This document shows, piece by piece, positions 46,550 through 59,439 of a stretch of 64,000 nt of DNA. Numbering within the stretch: the first letter of the stretch is position 1; every line of letters begins with the position of its first letter. The stretch is from positions 4,997,089 through 5,061,088 of the forward strand of contig CM026431.1 in the NCBI GenBank assembly GCA_014871385.1. The letters run 5' to 3'. The translations under genes were made by a program, and so were the position numbers. The notes below the pieces were generated by a model. The model did no database searches, was not told the origin of the DNA, and saw only the letters and a list, made by a program, of their open reading frames with translations. Source of the DNA: Ceratodon purpureus. Taxonomy: Eukaryota; Streptophyta; Bryopsida; Pseudoditrichales; Ditrichaceae.

Positions 46550-48687
46550 AAAGGCATACTTCGTGGTTACTGTGGACAGGTCCGTGGCCTTGGTTTCCAC
46601 TTCGAACTGATGATCGTCTCAATGTTGACTGCAATCTTTGATGTTTATTAATGTGGTATTCAGAAGTATGCCCGGATCATGAGAACATATCACTTCTTGT
46701 TAATTAAATCATAGATTTATACGTCGGTCTTCGAAAATTAGCTCAAGGATATGTGTCACTTCTGTGATGCAGAGTATAGTGAGAGAGACCGTATTAGTGT
46801 ATGAATCAGTCAAATAAAAAGGTTCTTACGGAAACATGCACGATATATCTAGGCTTGCAGAATCCACTGAACCATCGTCTGGGTAGACTATTAGTTCCAG
46901 CTGAATGCAGCTTCTTGCATGTTTATGTAACTTCTGTGGAGGAAACTCAATTAATATATTAAGAAAAGCTACGTAACAGAAATATTGATCTGAGGGCCAC
47001 TTTTGACTGATCTACAGTCGGATGAATTTTATTTGACGTTTGATATTTTATTTTATCACACTAACTAAATTTTACTCAAAGGTTTTCACTATGCTGAAAG
47101 ATCTCTACCAAATGAGAACATTTCTTGTGTATAACTCCAAAAGTTGAAACCAGATGGCAGAGGGATTTATTAGAATGAGCTCATTTGACAAATTTGTTTG
47201 CGTAGCGGCAACTCTTCAGCATCAAACAAGCTGGTGTGAGATTTGGCCCTGTTCAAGCGATTGGACATGTTAGAAACTAATCTCAAAACAATTCAAAAAC
47301 AGAGGATTGCACGAAGTAATTGTCCGATCCGGCAAGAAAAAACTGCATGAAATGAGACTGTCCTGTCATACCGCTAATTAATGTACTTAGGAACTCCACC
47401 ACCGCCAAGGTTGTGATTGTTTTTTCCTGCTCGTGTAATCCTTTCAGCTTGAGATCTAGTGTTGATAGACTTGAGTGCCATGCTTTAACAACTGTGGAGT
47501 TTGCCTTATTCAATGATTAAGATAGGAAGCCTGGGTGACTAAAGAAGTCCTGATTACAGAAGGGCCCTACCTGATTGGCGAAGATGAGCCGTGAACTTGC
47601 ATATAATTAGTCACCAACTTGGGTCATAGACTCTCAATCCGGTCATCCTCAATCTCGACCTGTAAATCCAACCTAGGCCTAATGTATTTCGTGCCACTTC
47701 TCAACTTGTGACAAAATCCATTACTTGCAAAGGTGAAAAAAACATAGAAGAGTTTATCTTTTAATTTTATTGAAGACGAGGCAATAAACAACAACAAAGA
47801 GTCAAAGACCTCCAAAAGGGTTCTATGTCATGATCAAAATAATAATATAATTATTCCTCACATTTGTCTCATCTATCATGTTGTCCTTAAATAAGTGAGT
47901 TAAAATTTTGATAATTTAGTTTTACTAAATGTTTTTTCTATTTTCCAGATTCAAGGGATTTTAATGTTTTACAAATGCAAAGTAGAAGAAATCTTTAAAG
48001 TTAAATCCACTTTATCATTCAAATCTACAATTTTTTAAATACAAAAAGACAAGTATGTTAAACAAAAATAAAGAAAATAAAATATTATGTATGCACAAGG
48101 AAATAAGTATACGTCATTGGTAGAAGTAAATTGAATGCCTCAAGGTAATCCTTTGAACATTGATTCTAGTTACTTTTGTTTTAAAAGCATCTCAAATTGT
48201 CAATGAAAACGAATTAACATTGAAGATATAATATTAAAAGATATATCATGAATCATTTAATAGAACTCTGAATAAAAGAGTCTAGAAGGAATGAATTTGA
48301 ATTCCTTTATAAAAGGACCAACAATTGATCAAGATTTTAATAAAAAATAAAAAATTCTACGATTTCAAAAAAATCCATTCCTCTGTAAATATAAGTGTCT
48401 TAAATATGCAAATATAGAATGTGATATACTTCAAATAATTTGGTTGTTTTAAGAACGCAATAGTGTGAATTATACTAGATTTCAAATAAAATTGATTAAT
48501 ACCTTAAATTGATGTCTTATACCTTCAATTTCCTATCTTTAGTAATGTTGTAAAAGACACATATTAATTATAAATTCAATTCAATTCAATTTAAATGATT
48601 TTGACTTATGTTGAAATTGTCTATAGATAGTCATAGACGCCTTACTTAATTTAAAGTATTTTTCATCATAATTTTTTATATACAAGG
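46550..48687. other. AT-rich intergenic region
   Basis: No convincing gene. Short minus-strand frames at 47283-47513 and 47624-47815 have no recognisable similarity. From 47830 to 48687 the sequence is very AT-rich. Confidence 0.5.
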
Positions 48688-49422
48688 GGGGAAGCACAGT
48701 AAAGTGTGCCAAAAAAGTGCTCCGTTCATTGCTAATTTCAGCCCCTATAGCAGAGACATAAAAAAGTGGCATTTCGGTTGTTGGTATGTAGAGAAGAAGT
48801 CTGGGTATAGAAATTAGACCTGATTATCTAAAGTGTGGGAGAATACGGTACGTATTCGCGTCTTCTACAATGCCGTACGAGAACCTCAAAGTCTGACAAA
48901 GTCAATGCAGTCATTTGAAAAAGTGATAAGAACAAGTGTCAAATGTTGTCCGAAATCACTTTTGATTCCACGGGGACCTTTGTTTTTGAATTGCGGTTGT
49001 AGAAATGACAATGACCACTTCAAATGAAAGTTTGGGCGAACGAAAAGTATTTCAGAGACGTTTTTAAAACACTGTTTTCCATGAAAAATTTTGTGAGGTT
49101 TTTTTCACCAACATTGTTTTTTAAATTGGAAAAAACATCCTCTAAAGACAATAGAGGGCCCCAAATGAAGAAAATAAGACTTTGGAAAAGTTCATTTTCA
49201 TGATTTAGAACTAGCGGTCAAATCAAGTTTCAATTGAAGATGTTTTTTTTATGGAGATGCCTGTAAGATACCTTATGATACCTTAGAAAGTGACTAAAAT
49301 GCTCAAAAACTACACCAAAATGCTCAAAATCAGCTTTGAGCTTTAAAAAACAACACACTTCATATTCACTTGTTAGTGATCACATATTGCTCTTCGTGGT
49401 ACATCTTATTGTGCTTCTCCCC
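48688..49422 (+). mobile_element. TIR element family A, copy 6
   Basis: Starts GGGGGGAAGCACAGTAAAG and ends CTTATTGTGCTTCTCCCC. The body closely follows copy 5, including GAAGTTTGGGCG-type and CTCTAAAGACAATAGAGG blocks. No clear target duplication was found. No transposase frame. Confidence 0.8.
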
Positions 49423-52400
49423 TATAGATGTTTATATATGTAGATAAAAGAAACTCATCATCCATTTGATAGTAATTACTTTTAAAAACTTCTTCTAAGC
49501 TTAAAGATTACTTTAAACATGAGCCAAAAACTAGTATTATTTGAGGAAATAAAAGATTTCATATAAATGATTGATAGGGACAAATAAATAACTTTTTAAG
49601 GATTTTCTACTTCAAGCCAAAGGCCAAAGCTTTGGAACTAATATTTCAATGAATAAATAATATTTTCTAAATGATTCTTATTATGTTCTACATTAGTTTT
49701 GACACAACATTAGGGGAAAAATCACGTCACAAAGGGGCCTTACAAATTGGCGCATGAGAAAAAAAAATTAAAAAAATGTGCCCGTGCACTTTTGCGATGG
49801 AACCACTCATGCCACCGTGGTGCCAGCGCTGCCGGTGAGAAGGGTCAAACCAATCACCTTGAGCTTGTGTCGAGCGTTGCTACAGTAGCAGCGCTGACAG
49901 CATGCGGAGCTGCTGGGCACAGATCCTAAGCCTCGCAGCTTGTGTCAGTAAGGATATTCGGCATCGTATTAAAGAAAGGACTTACACTTTAGCATAGTCT
50001 AAATATTCAACCATTCAACATCAACCAAGTCAGCACCACTAAGCACTCCTCTTAACTGTGCGGGCAATATTTCTAGCATTTGCTGCTAGCAGCAAAGGGG
50101 CCTTTGGGCAGCCGGTTTACCTAATCCGGGCTACCTTAGAGAGCCCTTTTGTGAGGTCAAATTTCTCCTAATGCTTGAACTTAAATTCTTAGCTTTTCCA
50201 AGAATTAAAGACCAACTTCACATTTTGTTTTAGTCTTATTTGGCTTCTTTTTCATCTAAAAGAAACATATCCTTCTACATGGCCTAAAAATTCATCAGTT
50301 TCATAGCCTCAATTTAAAGCAATGCTCTTCATTCTATATCATTTTATCTTGTATTATTCGACTTCATTCATTTCTATTCTATTTTTCTCTCTTCTAGCTA
50401 GCAAGACTTATAAGTACCGACCAAATAAACTTAAAGGTAATTCTTGGGGAATTAGCTCATTCGAAGAAGGAAAAACCTTTGAAACGGAAAGGTAGAGATG
50501 ACGCCAACAGCATTTTCAATCTGTTACAAATCAATTTTCTTTCCTTTAACCATATCAGGTTTTAAATTTGATACATATGTCCTCAATTCAAAATATTCCA
50601 ATTAACAATAAATTTGTACAACTTCTTGAACCGACTTAAGGGCCCTTCACACCTGGCCTTATGTAAGCATAGCGGAAATTCTGTAAAACCAGAGAGCTAA
50701 AATAAATGGATTCTATTCACACTGATGGGCTTTACGGTTCTAGGTTCCGTATAATAGGGGCGGTTGTACGTATGTGCTGTTCAGACCTAAGGTGTCATTT
50801 CATGATATTAGCTAGTTGCTAGGTATTGGATGAGGAGGGTGTCACACTAGGGAGTGGGTCTTAGGTGAAGGTTGTCATTTTGGAACAAGTCTTAAGTTGT
50901 CAAGCCCTCTCTTCTATGTGTCTTCTCTGTCTCCCTGGGTGTGCCTTGCTTATGTTATCCCTTGGCTCTGAAACGTGCAGTTGTTTTGTTCTTGATTACA
51001 AGCAGAGGCTTACACGGTACACCTCAACGCAACGGTTCAAGAGAAACCTGCAGGAAGTGCCGTGCTGGGCTGCCGAAACAATTGCTTCGTAGCCAGGTGA
51101 TGGTGTATACGGGATCATTGAACACCCTGTCTGTCTTCGTCGCTGCCATCTAGAAACAATTGCCCTCTCGCCCCGCCGGACATCTCCCAGCTCCTCCAAC
51201 GAGTTCTCGCCGTTCGACAGCATTTCCTCCCTCTGTCAACCCGTCTCTTCTCCTCCTCAATAGAAAGTGAATTTTTTCAGAGGCATCCACTTTGAGAGTG
51301 CGTCGAAGAGCCATCATTCCAACGACCTGGTACCTGTAGCCTGATCATCACTAGTACTGCCTTCATCATGTCTTGTTTCTTCGTCGGATCTTTTCTGGGA
51401 GTTCATTCCCAAGAGTATACTCCTGGTGTCACCTCCAATATACTGATAATCGTGTTGTCTAAGAGATTGTCGGAGGACACAACGATGTCTGCACTGGACG
51501 AAGATATCACATCGAACAAATGGTATTCTCTGTAGGTAGCATTTGTGTCCAAATCCATTACAAAACAAGACCTGCGGTGTCCCTTCTTTTCAAGCCTGAA
51601 CACGAACGTATGTATCCCACTGTTCGCTTCCTTGCAAGCTTCTTGTTCATGTTCTTACACCAAACAAATAACCGCAAACATTGAAGGAAACGGAAAGCAA
51701 ATCAAACAAGTGCTTGCACAGGAATGCCTGGAGCGGGAGCATGAGCGTACATGCGATTGAGGTCCATCCTTCACAAACTTTGAAAATTTACAGCTTGCCG
51801 CAACGAAGAGGTCACAGTACAATTGCGGGGTCGAGCCAAGTGTGTGTTAAAACCAAAGACCGATGCTTCGTAATATGCCATCAAAGGTTCAACTAGATAA
51901 AAGCACCCTCAATGCCTCACATCTACAGAATCATAAGATTTTAATTTGCTATTAAAGTTCCACTTATCTTGTAGTATGCCCGAAATCAGTGGCTCACCTT
52001 TTCCATAACACCACTCTTAAAGGTGTGCCATGTTAGCATCCACCTAGACTCGGTGAATACGAACCACCGTGGGTGTGAACGCCACATTACATTTAGCTCA
52101 TTTCTCTGCTTACCACCTCGGCCATAAAGCTGGGTGTGGATGTACCTTTATATTTCAATATTATCCATTCCGTAAAGAAAATATTTTTATTACAAAATTC
52201 CAAAGGATATCCATATGAATAAATTTGCTACAAGCATTGCTCATTCATCCAATTTCTTAATACAAATGTCATACTCATAAATAACCAAACGGACCTCAAA
52301 TTTCTTCAAAAACCCACCATACAACCACTCGTCATACGACAAAATATACTCATCAATAACCAACCTCATCAACATTCTAAAACAACATCACCCATCTAGT

Positions 52401-52783
52401 TCAGAATGAAAACCACAATCATTAAAAAAAAATTAAGGGACCAACACCTGTTAAAGTCTCAAAATAAATTACAAGTTCTGAGTTGAAACTTCACACTACA
52501 TGTTCACTCCGTTACCAAATTCATTACCATTCCAAATACAACCTCCTTTATTCCTCGCCGCAACAATCAAACTCTCATACAGAGCAAATTTGTCCAAAGC
52601 AGTCAGCTTACGCCATTGCATTCAGACTCTATTGCACATGCCGACATACTCTCAATGACTGAAGCAACGATTCAAAAATTAATATTTATGATACTCTTCA
52701 CAGAAGAAACCCAACTATACACACAAGAGAACATTTGAAGTCGTCCTCATTACTCCACTAAGCAACGCAATGCCATCACACTT
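49423..52783. other. intergenic region, no gene recognised
   Basis: A short GC-rich island at 49780-49930 carries a 60-codon frame of no known family. Between 50860 and 51900 several frames overlap on both strands without family similarity. 52690-52783 is the 3' flank of the LEA gene and resembles 63448-63500 for a few dozen bases. Confidence 0.5.
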
Positions 52784-53958
52784 CTAGTCCTTCGTGATGT
52801 TCTCCCCGGGCGCATTCACCGTGTCCTGGATTGCTGCCGACGCCTCCCCCAATATGTTCTGGAACCCGCCCAACAGCCCCTTCGCACCCTCCTTCGTCTC
52901 CTCCGCTGCGTACCGGGCCTCGTCGCCCGTCACTCTCCCGGCGTGCTCACCGCGTCTCCGCGCCTCCTCGGCCTTCGCCGACGCCTCATTGCTCGCCCTC
53001 CCGGCCTTGTCCTGCACCGCCTCCCCGGTCTCGTCCGCCTTCTCCTTCGTCGCGCCCAGCGCGTGCCCCATCGCGTCTTTCACCTGCCCCGCCTTCTCCT
53101 TCACCGCCTGCCCCGCCGCGCCCGCGGTGTCCTGCACCGACCCCGCGAACTCGCCCGCCTTGTTCTTCGTCTCGCCCCACTTCTGCCCCGCCTCCTCCTT
53201 CGCCTCGTCCACGCGCGGCTGGTGCGCGCTCGCCGCCCGGTCCGCCTCGCCCTTGATGTCGCCCGCGGTGCCCTTCACCTTGTCCCCGGCCTCCCTCGCC
53301 TTGTCCCCCACATTGTCCTTCGTCTCCCTCGCCTTGTCCCCCACATTGTCCTTCGTCTCCCTCGCCTTGTCCCCTGCCCTGTCCACGCCCTCCCCGACCT
53401 TCGACCTACCCTCCTCAACCTCGCCCCGCGCGGCACGCAGCGCGTCCTCCACCTCCTCGTCCGCGCTCTTCACCTGATACTTCCCGGACGACTGGTACCG
53501 GTCAATACCCCCGCTCCCCCCGCCCGTCGACGAGCTGTACGAGCTCTGCGACGTGTGCTTCTCCTCATGCGACTTCGTCTTCGTGGTCACATCAAACTCC
53601 GAGCCCTCGAAGTTCTTCACCTCATGCTTGGTGTCCTCCGAGTCACGCACATAGTTATCCTTGTCATCATTAGTAGGCAAATCCTCCGTCGTCAACACGT
53701 CCGTGTCGATCTTCTGCGTGATGTCCTTCTCCGACCCCTCGTAGTTCGTGGCCTCCTGCACTCACATCCACACCACCAACCAAACATCACTAATTCGACC
53801 AAAATGCACATCCACACACTGACTGCATACGTTTATCCCACAATGTAGCTGGACTACAGCCATAGCGAGAACCCTAATCGATCACAAAGTCTGATCTACA
53901 TTGGCACTAACAGCATCCCCACATGCATATGGAGCCTGGAGCTGACCTTGGTCGCCAT
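52784..53958 (-). CDS. LEA protein with 11-mer repeats (LEA_4/group 3), copy 1
   Basis: A desiccation and stress protectant, thought to form amphipathic helices on drying and protect membranes and proteins. Exon 1 is 53947..53958 (MATK, donor AAG|GTCAGC) and exon 2 is 52784..53755 (acceptor GTGCAG|GAGGCC), giving 327 residues. The N-terminal 100 residues are acidic and hydrophilic (EATNYEGSEKDITQK, KNFEGSEFDVTTK). Residues about 110-270 hold 11-mer units such as AREAGDKVKGT and KDNVGDKARET with Ala/Lys/Glu periodicity, and the end is NILGEASAAIQDTVNAPGENITKD. It has no Cys and no transmembrane segment. Near-identical to the gene at 62309-63447 in inverted orientation, but with one extra KARETKDNVGD unit (33 bases). 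Strong antisense frames in this GC-rich region are shadows. Confidence 0.92.
53756..53946 (-). other. intron of LEA copy 1
   Basis: A GT-AG intron of 191 bases directly after codon 4. The intron of the paralogue at 62321..62508 is similar in sequence and position. Confidence 0.85.
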
Positions 53959-54177
53959 GTCCGCTAAGTTGCAAGTTCGGTCACGAATCCCGGCCTTCCT
54001 CTCCGAGATAATCACAGTAGTTCTTTTCGACTCCGGGGCGAAATGTGCAAGTGATATGCAGAGAGATGAGCTAGTGCGATCGACTGTGACTTGAGATTGT
54101 ACAAATGGGTTGCTGCAGGAGAGATGGATCGAAATGAGAGTGGATTGCTTGATAATTCGAGGTGTAGGGGCCGGTGG

Positions 54178-54272
54178 TATTTACCTGCTGGACTGACAGG
54201 ATGGACTGGGATGGGCGCTCCTAGTCCGTCCACCTGGCGCATGGCATGCCTGAGAGGGTGCCACGTGGGATT
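54178..54272 (-). promoter_or_regulatory. LEA copy 1 promoter: ABRE and TATA-like box
   Basis: On the minus strand, TCCCACGTGGCAC (about 54261-54272) contains the CACGTG G-box/ABRE core bound by ABA-responsive bZIP factors, and GTAAATACC (54178-54183 core) is a TATA-like box nearer the gene. The leader from about 54105 inward is shared with the paralogue. ABA or drought control is inferred from the motif and the LEA product. Confidence 0.6.
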
Positions 54273-54299
54273 GGCGATGGAAAGTGAATGGGGTGCGGG

Positions 54300-56290
54300 G
54301 GATTTTGGCACGTCGGGGGGTGCCAAGTGGATGGGGGTACACTTGGCTTCCCGGATGTGGCCGGTCGATGTGTGGTGATGGATCAGGATATGGTACCATG
54401 GACCATGGTGGTTCTGAAGTTTTACAGTACTGTACTGTACAGTGCTTCTAGTTTGTCTTCGATTTCGATTTGCGTGGCGTTTTGATATTTCTTGCATTCT
54501 TCAGGATCCTTGATGCACCTGCTTTTAAATTTGGTCTCGTACAATTCTCACACCATATTGTAAAAATAATGTTTCCTACCATTTGCTTCAAAAAAAGTAA
54601 AAAAATAATAATGTTTCCAACTCAGGAGTGTCACCACTTGAGGGTTGGATTAAGCACATGAAAAACCTTAACAAGAAAGCCCAATAATACTTCAAGATTC
54701 AAGTATTAAAATTCGTAAAACTATCATAAAAATCGTAATGGATTCTAGCTTAATCCCTAAAGCATCAATTCAACAAAAACGAGTTGATTTAGGGTCTAGT
54801 CAGGCTCCCTATAATTCAATTTTCACAAGATGAAGCTGTTATTTTGGCACAATATAGAAAATTATAATATTTTTCTAATAAGACCATTCATGCTTCAAAA
54901 TTCCTCATACTTTAAGAGATATTTGCAATCAAGGTTTGAAAACACTATCATTTTGGGGCAAGATCACAAAAACTTCATGTACATACATTTGATGTGAGGA
55001 TCTTCAAATTCTTGTTCCTATGTGGGTTAGGAATATAGAGCAATATTGGATTGGAAATTTATGATTTACAGTACATATACATGTATAAGTAAAGTACTAG
55101 TAGCTACAAATATTTTCTCCCAAATACATAATAGCTTGAAAACTTACACTATGTATTGAATAAGTCAGATTTTGAGGGTTTTTGGCATTTTTGAGGTCGT
55201 TAATTTCCAGAATGAATTCTTAAAATATAACTTTTGAACTACAAATTTTGAAGTGTTTATAAATCATTTTAATATGAAATGAAGCATAGAAATGTCACAA
55301 AAAACATATTATCTACGATAGGATATTCTAATAACTAAATTTGGTGGTGACATTTTGGCCACATCAAATCATTGGCATTTATAAGCATCAATTTATAATC
55401 ATTCTTATAAGCCATTGTAAACTTATAAAATTAAAAAAACATATACATCCTCTTTGTTGAATAACTTTGCAATGAGAAAAAGAATTGATGTATAAAAAAG
55501 GAGCTAAAAATTTCCTTTAATATAATGTAATTTCATTTACAAATTAAAAGAATAACATGAATGCATGTTAAAATGTATCTTTTGTGGAAATATACATATA
55601 TATAAATTCTCATAATGAGCCAAAAAAATTTTGTTGAATATATCAATTTTAACTTCAATTTTTATTTTTTAAAATACAAAAACTCAAAACTACTTTTGAG
55701 ATTTTAAAAATTTCACATAGTTAGAAAAAACTGTATTTATCTTCTGCATTTTTTGAAAATACACACACTTATACAAGAAGTAGATTGTGTCTAAAGATAC
55801 TTAGAATATAATCCAAGAATTTAAAATGACATACTAGCAATCCTTCAAGTAATTAAAATAGTTGCATGCTTTAAAAAGACACATGAATTAGGTTTCATGT
55901 AAAGTTTCTTATGGAATTGTCTTGTAATTGTCAAAATCAATCTTTTTGATAGTATGAAGTTTTGAAATACAAACAAATGTCACCTTCTAATTCTAGACAT
56001 TTGTGTTACTTAAATATAAAAAATATTGGATAAATTTATGAAATTATTTTTAAAATTATGCACATTATTTTTATGCAATATTGACATAATTTAGAATTAT
56101 GTAACTCTGAGCAACTGCGACAAACAACATGAATGAAATACTCATTTCTTTGGACCATTACACTTTAAAGTGAATGTGTACACTAAACAATTGGTGGACC
56201 TTTGACATCATTTGAAGCAAAACTCTAACCATTGCCTTTAAATTCAAAACTTTAGAACCATTGAAAATTAAATTCAAAATTAAATAAATC

Positions 56291-56331
<41 letters not shown>

Positions 56332-58500
56332 CTTCATCTCAAAGAGCTCAGAGTTAAACCTAAAAAATTGCAGCAAAACTCTAATGACATTAAGTACACG
56401 TAGCTCTTTTCATTTGCTATTGCAAGGAAAGCAGTGATGATTGATAGACAAGAGCAAATAAATATAAGCAAGGAAGAGCAACGAAAAGATTGGAAAGAAG
56501 TGAGCTAAAAATGAGTGAAGAATAGATTGTAGAAAGGTAGGGAAGAAGTAGGCGCTAGCTTGAGTCTACATGGGTATGAAGACATCTATTCAGTTTCAAT
56601 TTGAAGAGTAAAAGGTTATACGTGTCAAAATAAACACACACGATTCTTGATTGAAGAAGCATCTAACAAATAGATAGATGGACAAACTCATTTTTTAAAC
56701 TAATATAAACTTAAGAAAAACACAACATTTTCTATTAAGGACTTTTTCTTTTACCTATCATTTGAAATTCTATAGATCTTTTTTTAATCAATTGATATAA
56801 TAAAGTTTTTATGAACTTATGTAATTTTCAAACATTATAAATTTTCAAATGCATTTATATATTGATTTTTTAATTTATAAAAAAATTGATTCTTAATGAA
56901 CAATCTTGGTCTTCATATTTTTTTTTGTCATAAGATTTTAAGAACCTAAAACTAAATTTATATTCAATGTTAATTACGATAAGATATTGAAATATAATGT
57001 GCATCTTGTGTATTTTGAAAATTAACTCCACATTGCATAAATTTATATACTTTTATTTGTATATAGTTTTAAAATACACATTTATGTTTTTTTTGTTAAT
57101 ATTAGAAAATTTAGATAATAAAGATTATTACTATCTTTTCAAATGTAATTTTTGAGTTTAAAAACCAGTATATTCAAGTTAATAATATACTAGTATAATA
57201 TAGAAATCCAACATATTTTTCTAAAAACATTTTCATTTTTTATATGGATTCATGACTTTTTTGTAATTTCATGAACTGAGATAACTAATAAAACTAAAAA
57301 ACATGGAACTTTAAAATTTAATGCCATTCTTCAAGAATCTTCTATGTACTTTTTTAGTACAAATTCAAATCCTTATGTGGAAGATTAATGTTCAAATTAA
57401 TGTTTTCCATATTATTTTTTCACATAGCTTCAAAACGCCTCTCTTCACAATAGATTCCAATGTAGAGATTGAGAATTAAAAAACTCATACACGATTCATC
57501 AATACTTAAACAAAGTAATATTCTTCATGGTGGGTTTTAATAAGAAAGTGCCAATTAAAGGGTTAAAGATTCAAGTTAAGCATGAAGATAACACAAAGAA
57601 ATCGAAGAAGTTGGTGAGTAAGGCAAGGTGAAGTCTACTAGTACTCCTCAAATATTTAAAATATATTTTAAAAATAAAAAATTATATGATATAATATAAT
57701 AAATTAATAATATTATTCAAAAAATTTAATGATATATTTAATCTTTATTAAATTATTTGATGGCCAAAAGGCCATCACAAATCCTTAGCGTCAATACACA
57801 ATCATTCTACATATAAATAGTATGTTTTTATTATATTATTCATTTATTAATTTTTTTATTATGGTATATATTACTTCTTTGAAAACGTTTGTAGAACTAG
57901 TTTCGGAGAAAATTAATTTTTACAATAAAATGTAAAATTCAAAATCTCATTATTTTGTACATCAACTACTTAACTAATCATTCACAATGTATTTTCACAA
58001 AATATTAAATTTAACCTACATTCATGTTTATTTCTTTAATTTTTGAAAAAACAATTCATAAGAAGTTTCAAAATAAGATAAAAATACAACTTCAAATTTC
58101 ACAATTTTATTATGATATAAATATAAATTACTTAGAAGCTATAATTACGTTGTCAATGGATAATAACCTTGACCAAATTAATGCAGAAGTTTTTTACTAC
58201 AGCTTATAGAAATAATTATGCATTTACACCAATGGTGTTAATGATTTACAATGGCCAATAAAATTCCACACAATCATGTTTATATATATTTATTTATATG
58301 AATTGATTTATACAATAATTTGTTATAACATGTCATTAAATCCAACAAATTTGCAGCATTTTTTATAAACCTTTATTACTTCCATTATTCAATACCAAAA
58401 TAACAACATAAGCTCTTACGAACTAATGAATCAACTCACACATATAGCAAACAATCTTAGAATATGACAAATTTACATAAAAATTGCAGATACTACCCCC
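54300..58500. other. AT-rich gene desert
   Basis: After about 54490 the sequence is very AT-rich with no credible coding frame. It contains an (AT)18 microsatellite at 56293-56329. No mobile-element family was recognised. Confidence 0.6.
56293..56329. repeat. (AT)n microsatellite
   Basis: An uninterrupted AT dinucleotide run of about 37 bases. Confidence 0.95.
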
Positions 58501-59370
58501 TTAACCTCTAAAGGACAATCATCCACATTTGGGCTTTTTTGGAATTTGGGCATGTACCTATGAATGCAATTTACATCGGGATTTTCTGAAATTTTTATTT
58601 AAGCTGAGCCGTTTGGAGATCCTTGTGTAGGTATTTTTATTTTTCAATTCCGACATCAGGATCAAAAGTTATGAAGGTTTAAGTGTCAAACGCTGCTCGT
58701 TGGGCAGCTGCTGAAATTTTCTAAGCCACTGTAAATGCAGAAAATTCTGCCCGAAACTGCCCAAAATTGCGAAAATCTGCGAAAATCTGCCCAAAGAAGA
58801 AACTTTGAAATTCCACCAAAAATTGAGATTTTGATATTTGTCAAAAATAAAAATTTCTGTGTATAGAGAAGGCAGTAGAGCATGTTCCCATTGTTCGGAT
58901 TTTTAATGCAATTTTTTTTTCATATGCTAATTTTATTGTCCAAAAACGGCCTTTGTTTGTGAATTTCAGTATACCCCTTCGTGGAAAATGATTTTTTTGG
59001 AAACCTTCCACACCTTTTTTGAATATAATTTTCTTAGAAGAATTAGCTAACTTAGTCTTCTTTGACGTGCATCAAAACCCCTAAAATCCATAATGCAAAA
59101 AAATGGTTTTTTGGGCCTTCAAAACTCTGTGGTCCCCTTTTTTTGCAGGGAAAAAAAACTTGTTTTCCTACTTTGAACGTTATGATCTTGCAATTGGTGA
59201 AGAATAAGTGTGTGAGATTTGGTGGACATGTAGACATAGAAGTTAGCTACAAGATCTTACGGTTAGATGTACTAAAAAAGACTCCAAGTTTTCAAAATCC
59301 ACCTTGCTTTGAAGAGGGACTGTTTTGAGGCAGTTTTGATGAAAAATACCCTCAGAATTTTAGGGGTTAA
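58501..59370. mobile_element. TTAA-flanked non-autonomous DNA element (copy 2, larger)
   Basis: Starts TTAACCTCTAAAGG (58501) and ends AATTTTAGGGGTTAA (59370). The outer 12 bases are inverted copies with one mismatch and match the ends of the element at 35186-35760. TTAA flanks both sides. The 870-bp interior has no transposase frame and little evident similarity to the smaller element, so they may be different deletion derivatives sharing ends. Confidence 0.6.
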
Positions 59371-59439
59371 ATACCCCTATCAATCCTAGTAAAAAATGGT
59401 CTCAACTAGAATATTCAAACACCCCCGCAAATAACCATA

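Noticed and set aside
52794-53848. Long plus-strand frames antisense to LEA copy 1 (Arg/Leu- or Pro/Ser-rich)
   Set aside because: They are shadows of the GC-rich LEA repeat codons. The same shadows appear antisense to copy 2 at 62416-63513.
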